Source of the DNA: Candidatus Latescibacterota bacterium
Lineage (GTDB): Bacteria; Latescibacterota; UBA2968; UBA8231
Direction: 5' to 3'
NCBI GenBank assembly: GCA_022826515.1
Contig: JAJDUT010000006.1
Coordinates: forward strand, 1 to 29,297
DNA length: 29,297 bases
Every line of letters starts with the position of its first letter. Position 1 is the first letter of the stretch. This document shows positions 25,011 through 29,297 of the stretch, in pieces. The position numbers and the translations under genes were made by a program. Under the pieces are notes generated by a model, which was not told the DNA's origin, ran no database searches, and saw only the letters and a list, made by a program, of their open reading frames with translations.

Positions 25011-26735
25011 TTATTCACCATTGCCACCGAGCGCAGCCCGCTCGTCCTTTGATAATCCATAGATCTCGAATACAGCCGCGTTGCAGGCGGTGATAGCGCG
25101 GCTATTAGCTGCTTCCCTCAGAGCATTTTTGAGCTTTTCGTCCACGTCTTGCCAGTAAGGCAAGCGGATACGGCGCAGATATTGCGCCTGAAATCGCAAG
25201 TAGCCGCCGCGCATCCGGGTCGAATAGACCGACACAAACAGGCGGGCGATACCCGATAGCAGCACGGCTTGCAGCGCGTACAAATCCCATTCGTCGCTCG
25301 TGATAAAGTAGAGATTGTGGTGCGGGTAAAGCTTGCCGCATTCATAGACGATATGGGCTTGGCCCTTGATGTCAGGAATTAGCAGCTTCGGCTTACTGGC
25401 AAGGGCCGGGTAGATGCGATCAATCGTGCGATACCAGTTAGCAGGTGCTTTCTTTGCAACATGCCGTTTTGCTATCTGGTGCTTGCGGGCTACCAGATAG
25501 GTTTTGAGTTTGGGGAATTTTGCTAGGTCAACAAGCCCCCCCTCATCGGCAAACGGATTGACGACGCCAAGGCCACGCCACTTGACGGTACCTGTGATAA
25601 TATCGCGGGTCATCGCCAGTGGTAGTTTGCGATCCGGCTCTACATCTAGCTCGTCATAGGGAGCGATAAAGGCTTGATCGGCACCGGTAGCGACGCCGAT
25701 GCCGATCTTACACCCTACTTCTTCAATTAGCGGAAAATCTCGCTCTAGTCGCCGGACAAGGGCCAGTTGGTCGGACGACGCCAATACCCAAGGTTCGGCT
25801 CCTGCTGCAACCCCGGTCATTTCCTTGACCCCACTCTCTGAGGTGGGCTTTTCTTTGGAGAGCAGGGTCTTGCTTAAAGCCTTGAGCGTTGTTGGCTTAA
25901 TCTCAGGACGATGCGCGACGCGAGTTTTGCCCGGCTTTTCATTAGCGATAATAGTGATAGCTGGATAGGCAATAACATCCGCGTGGAAGGCCGGTGTATC
26001 GACCATATCGACATACATTTTCAAATGAAATTTGTCAGCAGTCAGTTTACGCAGCGGCCCTCCATAACGGTTTTTCATCCAGCGGTCGGCGCAGATAAAT
26101 CCAAGCGTACCGCTCGGCTCCAGTAGGTTGAGCGAACGTTCGATAAATGGGATGTAAAGGTCGGCGCGATCAAACATGGTCGCATAGCGAGTGCGGTATT
26201 CGGCAATGAGCGCAGCGGGAATCAGCTCTTGCCGCACATAAGGAGGATTGCCAACCACGCAATCAAATGCAAACGGCAGCGGCGTGAGGAGAAAGTCGCC
26301 TTTGATGAGCCAGATATCGGCAAGAGCGATGGCCGACTTTGTTGCAAGTCCTTCTGCCTTGAGCACGGCGATGACCTTCTCGCGCGTCGCCTGAAATGTA
26401 CCGTCGTGCAACTCGACGGCTCGAATGGCATTGGCCAGCACTTCTTCTGGATCGGCTTTACCTTTTCGCTTGCTCCACGCCTTGAGCAAGCGCTCGATTG
26501 CAATAAGAAGAAAATCGCCACCGCCAAAAGAAGGCTCTAGTAGGCGAATTTTGTGCAAAGGCCGGTCTGCGGTATAGTTGACAAGATCGAGGATGAATTC
26601 GACGACCTCGCGCTTTGTAAAGATTGCTCCGCGTTCCTCGATTCCGGCTTGCGCCAGCTTGGTCAGCGCATCCTCGACCGGGCACATGCTGGGAAAGGAG
26701 GCTTGAGTTACTTGTTGTAGTGCGCTCTGCGCCAT
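25011..26735 (-). CDS. N6-adenine DNA methyltransferase of XhoI/PaeR7I type, 574 aa
   Basis: This is an adenine-N6 methyltransferase protecting the host DNA. Motif I ([11 protein letters not shown], 66-76) binds AdoMet and motif IV is NPPY (163-166), in the gamma-type order, followed by a large target-recognition region. A C-terminal region with [20 protein letters not shown] (about 500-520) resembles the target-binding part of such single-chain enzymes. The partner nuclease gene follows at a gap of 12 bp. Expression of the methyltransferase before the nuclease, from one upstream promoter, is a common safeguard. Codon use appears slightly more A/T-rich than in the flanking genes, suggesting acquisition. 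Confidence 0.92.
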   Translation of the reverse strand: MAQSALQQVTQASFPSMCPVEDALTKLAQAGIEERGAIFTKREVVEFILDLVNYTADRPLHKIRLLEPSFGGGDFLLIAIERLLKAWSKRKGKADPEEVLANAIRAVELHDGTFQATREKVIAVLKAEGLATKSAIALADIWLIKGDFLLTPLPFAFDCVVGNPPYVRQELIPAALIAEYRTRYATMFDRADLYIPFIERSLNLLEPSGTLGFICADRWMKNRYGGPLRKLTADKFHLKMYVDMVDTPAFHADVIAYPAITIIANEKPGKTRVAHRPEIKPTTLKALSKTLLSKEKPTSESGVKEMTGVAAGAEPWVLASSDQLALVRRLERDFPLIEEVGCKIGIGVATGADQAFIAPYDELDVEPDRKLPLAMTRDIITGTVKWRGLGVVNPFADEGGLVDLAKFPKLKTYLVARKHQIAKRHVAKKAPANWYRTIDRIYPALASKPKLLIPDIKGQAHIVYECGKLYPHHNLYFITSDEWDLYALQAVLLSGIARLFVSVYSTRMRGGYLRFQAQYLRRIRLPYWQDVDEKLKNALREAANSRAITACNAAVFEIYGLSKDERAALGGNGE

Positions 26736-26983
26736 GACCTGCTTGTCCTCTTAGTTCGCGCGTTTAACCATTTGTTTACGATGTTTGATAAACTCGCGCA
26801 AGGAGCGTCGAATAAGCTAGGAGGCCGTGAGCTATAAGGTCAAAGTGATTATTGAGTACTAAAACGATTATTGTTGGACAGTCAACCAGTGTTAGAGGAT
26901 CGTTTAAATTCCGCTACTTTACCTCAAGTAGCCCAGGGCGACGTGGAACTGCGCGGGATCTGCGACACCTCAAAAAGGAAATC

Positions 26984-27020
26984 AGAAGCGCCCGATGCCG
27001 ACGAGACATCGGGCGCTTCT
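26984..27020. terminator. Hairpin terminator downstream of the TIM-barrel gene
   Basis: A perfect 14-bp stem (AGAAGCGCCCGATG at 26984-26997 with CATCGGGCGCTTCT at 27007-27020) and a 9-base loop lie 24 bp past the minus-strand stop at 27045. On the minus strand it is followed by GATTTCCTTTTTG. Its outer stem shares AGAAGCGCCC with the transposase terminator at 4278-4318. The rest of 26736-27044 shows no gene that I can support. Confidence 0.65.
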
Positions 27021-27044
27021 TTGTACGCTTCTTAGAATCGGGTC

Positions 27045-27872
27045 TCAGCTCGATGCCTTCCGCGTTGCGCTCAGCACATCGTAGCAAAACTGCGCTGTGC
27101 TCCAAGCGTCGTACCCATCTGCGTTCCATATCTGGCCGGTGACTTCTGGGCAGATGTACTGGTCCCAGCCAGCGTCTTGTATGGCTTTGTAGTAAGCCTT
27201 CATGTCCAGCTTGCCGCTGCCGGGCAGGAGATAGCGCACCCGCCCCTCTTCGTCGAGATAGCCGTCCTTGATGTGATTGTGGACCGAGTACTGGAGATTG
27301 AGGTCAATCGAGTGCTGCAAGTCGATGCCTTCAACCCAGAAATGGCTGTAGTCGAAATTGAGGCCGAGGTTCGGGTGATTGGTTTGCTGCATGAGCCAAG
27401 CGGCCTTTTCCGGCGTTTCAAAGTCGTCGCCGGCATGTGGCTCGATGGCGACGATAACGTCGTATTCGGCGGCCATGTCGCCCAGTTCGAGTACCAGCTC
27501 GACGATGCGCTCTTTGCCGGTCTCCCAGGCAGGTTTGCCGCCGAGAGTGGTGCTGACGACCATTGGGCGGTCGTCGAGCCGGAGTGCGCGGCTCAGTTCA
27601 AAGGTCGCTCTGAACTGCGCGAGTGCGGCGGCGCGGCCCTCGCCTTCGACGCAGGGCGAGAGTAGGGCCATTAGCACTGGCGTGGGGAAGCCGAGTTGGC
27701 GGAAGAGGTCGGCGAGTCTTTTGCGCGCGGCCGCGTTCATGTTGGCTGGCTCAGTCGGCCAGCCGGGGGTGACGGCGATTTCCATGCCCTCGTAGCCCAT
27801 GTCGGCAAGGCGCGGCAGGGCCTCGAAGACGTCGAGTTGCTTCATGCCATAGGTGCTGTAGTAGAGTTTCAC
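27045..27872 (-). CDS. Sugar phosphate isomerase/epimerase-like TIM barrel, 275 aa
   Basis: This is a xylose-isomerase-like (AP_endonuc_2) TIM-barrel protein. The metal-binding set is in place: Glu in AIEPHAGDD, Asp in NFDYSHFW, His in SVHNHIKDG, and Glu in CPEVTG. Members act as epimerases or isomerases of keto-sugars, inosose dehydratases and the like. The substrate is not known here. The start is GTG at 27872, with AGGAGG 11 bases upstream. No signal peptide. It is divergent from the next aldo/keto reductase gene, and four copies of GGAATTA lie between them. Confidence 0.88.
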   Translation of the reverse strand: MKLYYSTYGMKQLDVFEALPRLADMGYEGMEIAVTPGWPTEPANMNAAARKRLADLFRQLGFPTPVLMALLSPCVEGEGRAAALAQFRATFELSRALRLDDRPMVVSTTLGGKPAWETGKERIVELVLELGDMAAEYDVIVAIEPHAGDDFETPEKAAWLMQQTNHPNLGLNFDYSHFWVEGIDLQHSIDLNLQYSVHNHIKDGYLDEEGRVRYLLPGSGKLDMKAYYKAIQDAGWDQYICPEVTGQIWNADGYDAWSTAQFCYDVLSATRKASS

Positions 27873-27899
27873 GCGGGGACGGCCTCCTGTTGTGCGCCG

Positions 27900-27927
27900 G
27901 GAATTAGGAATTAGGAATTAGGAATTA
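27900..27927. repeat. Tandem repeat (GGAATTA)x4
   Basis: Four exact copies of the 7-bp unit GGAATTA lie in the divergent intergenic region between the TIM-barrel and aldo/keto reductase genes. Single copies of TTAGGAA occur at about 28925 and 29106, in the intergenic space after the reductase. Confidence 0.9.
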
Positions 27928-28051
27928 CGGTACTGCATTCTTCCTTGGACGATACGGGCTGGTGGGATACATTTTGCGCGCCGGAGAAACTAATGTGCCA
28001 CATTGGACGCAGCAAGCTGTAAGCGCATCGCAACGACGCAAGGAGGTTATC

Positions 28052-28927
28052 GTGGAATATCGCCGCTTTGGACAGACGGACATGGAGCTGAGCACCGTTG
28101 GTTTGGGTGGGCTGTTGGCCCGCTACGAGGGCATCAACGGCCATCCGCCGCCCGAGGAGAAACGCCGGATTTACCTGCGGGCCGCCGAGTTGGGCGTCAA
28201 TCTCTTTGATATGGGCTACGGAGATGAAGTTCACATACCGGACGAGTTGAAGGGCCAGAGGGACGACCGCTTCTTCTCGCTCAAGGTGGGTGCGCCGGCG
28301 GCCGCTGAGGTGGAGGGGACCATCGACAAGCACCTCGCCAATGTGCGCCGCGAGGCCATCGATATTTTGCGGGTACACCACTATGCCTATCTGCAAAACG
28401 AGGGTTTGGCCGAGCGCATCGCAGAGTGTAAAGCCAAAGGCAAGGTGCGCGCTTTGTGCTTGATTCGGCACATGCTGGCCGATCAACAAGCCTATGCTGA
28501 GCGCGGTCCCGAACCCGAAGCGGACGCCGATTTGGTCATCTACAATTACGTCTGCCGCTGGCAGGCCCCGGGCATTGCGGCGTCGGCGCAGGCCGGGAAG
28601 GGCGTGCTGGTTATGAAGGCCTTGGGCGGCCAATGGGTTAGCTGGGCTGACAAGGCGCAGACCGATTGGTCGGCCGTGGACGAGTCCAAGGTCGAGGAGC
28701 TATCGCCGAGGGGGGAAGGCATTCGCGGAGAGCTACCGCTTGTCTATCCGATTGTCTCGGGCCCTTGGCACGAACTGGCCGAGCAGGGTGAGCTGGTGCC
28801 GCGCACTGAACGGGCGATACAGTGGGTGCTGGCGACCGAGGGGGTGCATTGCACCTTGGTGGCTTTTGCTAGCGTTGAGGAACTGGAGGAAGGGTTGGGG
28901 GTGATGGAGACGAGTGCTGTCAATTAG
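28052..28927 (+). CDS. Aldo/keto reductase, divergent, 291 aa
   Basis: The start is GTG at 28052, with AAGGAGG six bases upstream. A longer frame from 27962 lacks a ribosome binding site and starts in the intergenic region. The fold is an aldo/keto reductase barrel: EYRRFGQTDMELSTVGLGG at the N-terminus, D53 (LFDMGYGDE), Y56, K78 (FSLKVG) and H109/H110 (LRVHHY). The Tyr is three residues after the Asp instead of the usual five or so, so the catalytic geometry may differ. C-terminal RAIQWVLATEGVHCTLVAF is typical of the NAD(P)-binding end. The substrate is unknown; placement beside the sugar isomerase-like gene suggests sugar metabolism. Confidence 0.82.
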   Translation: MEYRRFGQTDMELSTVGLGGLLARYEGINGHPPPEEKRRIYLRAAELGVNLFDMGYGDEVHIPDELKGQRDDRFFSLKVGAPAAAEVEGTIDKHLANVRREAIDILRVHHYAYLQNEGLAERIAECKAKGKVRALCLIRHMLADQQAYAERGPEPEADADLVIYNYVCRWQAPGIAASAQAGKGVLVMKALGGQWVSWADKAQTDWSAVDESKVEELSPRGEGIRGELPLVYPIVSGPWHELAEQGELVPRTERAIQWVLATEGVHCTLVAFASVEELEEGLGVMETSAVN

Positions 28928-28980
28928 GAACTGATGTTGCGTAGCTATCGTTATCTGCGGTTTCCTACCGCCCGGCCCGG

Positions 28981-29087
28981 TGTCATTCCCGCAAAAGCGG
29001 GAATCCAGTCTTGCACGCGATGCGGATTTGGCGCGACATCCTGTAGGGGGCGGTTTGCAAACCGCCCCTGCTTGTGCCGGCATGACA
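28981..29087. repeat. Composite intergenic repeat bounded by TGTCAT/ATGACA
   Basis: The stretch begins with TGTCAT and a hairpin ATTCCCGC-AAAA-GCGGGAAT (28985-29004). It holds the 22-bp palindrome at 29047-29068 and ends with ATGACA (29082-29087), the inverted copy of its start. Hairpins of this sort are common dispersed repeats. No gene lies between 28928 and 29133. Confidence 0.7.
29047..29068. repeat. 22-bp perfect palindrome, second member of the family at 6514
   Basis: GGGGCGGTTTG is followed directly by its reverse complement. It shares the GGGGCG...CGCCCC ends with the palindrome at 6514-6541, and the inner bases differ in a compensated manner. Confidence 0.85.
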
Positions 29088-29133
29088 AACGCTGCGTAAC
29101 GTCAGTTAGGAATTAGTGGGGGTGAATGGGATC

Positions 29134-29297
29134 TTAGTAGGCCACGGAAACGATTCGGCTGACTTGGTCGGTGCGTGCGTCGCCGCTGACTTCGACGCGC
29201 AGGACGTAGTTTCCCGGTGCTACTAGGTCGCCAGCGTGGTCGCGTCCATTCCATTCCAAGGCCACTCGTCCGGCTACCTGCTCTGCTTCACTCAAAA
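29134..29297 (-). CDS. C-terminal end of a FlgD-Ig-like domain protein (5' end outside window)
   Basis: A minus-strand frame is open from the window edge to a TAA at 29134-29136. It gives about 54 residues, including VALEWNGRDHAGDLVAPGNY and then VLRVEVSGDA. This is the W-(D/N)-G-x-D-x-x-G-x-x-V-x-x-G-x-Y pattern of FlgD Ig-like domains, often found at the very C-terminus of large secreted or surface proteins. The protein ends with VSRIVSVAY. The rest of the protein is not visible, so I cannot say what it is attached to. Confidence 0.75.
   Translation of the reverse strand, partial: LSEAEQVAGRVALEWNGRDHAGDLVAPGNYVLRVEVSGDARTDQVSRIVSVAY

Noticed and set aside
26852..27142. 96-residue plus-strand ORF in the gap before the TIM-barrel gene
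   Set aside because: It runs through the terminator hairpin and into the antisense of the TIM-barrel gene; no motif.

Overview
This is a gene-dense bacterial window (I judge the GC content to be high fifties). Most genes are on the minus strand, in short co-directional runs with 1-60 bp gaps or 4-bp stop/start overlaps. The mix is a cytosolic sulfatase, a sialidase-like protein, a mannonate-dehydratase-like protein, a xylose-isomerase-like TIM barrel, two aldo/keto reductases, a PHP hydrolase, an interrupted propeller regulator, a C-terminal FlgD-like Ig domain, many dispersed palindromic repeats, and several toxin-antitoxin (TA) modules. That resembles uncultured Latescibacterota, Poribacteria or Planctomycetes-like lineages. 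The assignment is inferred from gene content; there is no rRNA or tRNA here to test it.

Layout. 1-300: 3' end of an IS30-type transposase and a dispersed repeat. 302-6499: one large regulator gene (beta-propeller, Y_Y_Y, sigma-54 AAA+, Fis-type HTH), split by a 3,055-bp insertion element at 2324-5378. The element has perfect 27-bp terminal inverted repeats and an 8-bp target duplication. It encodes an IS1595-type transposase and carries cargo genes: a secreted cysteine-containing protein, a membrane-anchored degenerate HNH protein and two or three small proteins. Deleting the element and one target copy restores a single 1,044-codon reading frame. 6544-11586: an aldo/keto reductase, two TA modules around a duplicated gene fragment, and two tandem paralogues of a family I cannot name. 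11732-12979: sialidase-like protein on the plus strand. 12994-17522: a MNT-HEPN pair, a PHP hydrolase, an EamA permease, a DUF4159 protein and a UxuA-like protein. 17584-20112: phosphatidylserine decarboxylase, a retropepsin-like protease and a PIN-domain fusion protein. 20356-24207: coproporphyrinogen oxidase, sulfatase, glutathione peroxidase and a CinA N-terminal-domain protein. 24261-26735: a XhoI/PaeR7I-type restriction-modification pair. 27045-29297: sugar isomerase-like TIM barrel, a second aldo/keto reductase, a repeat cluster, and the 3' end of a FlgD-Ig-like protein.

How it fits together. The metabolic genes suggest scavenging of sulfated or acidic glycans and uronates, with intracellular isomerisation, dehydration and NAD(P)H-linked steps. 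This is inferred from family membership; no single pathway is complete here. The accessory layer comprises the cargo element, three TA-type pairs (PIN/UPF0175, BrnT/CopG, MNT/HEPN), the PIN-fusion/retropepsin pair and the restriction-modification system. Reading by eye, I found no CTCGAG anywhere in the window, as expected if the XhoI-type system has shaped this genome.

The best candidates for something undescribed are the cargo-bearing IS1595-type element, the tandem unnamed paralogues (9164-11586), and the fused PIN protein overlapping a retropepsin gene (18584-20112).
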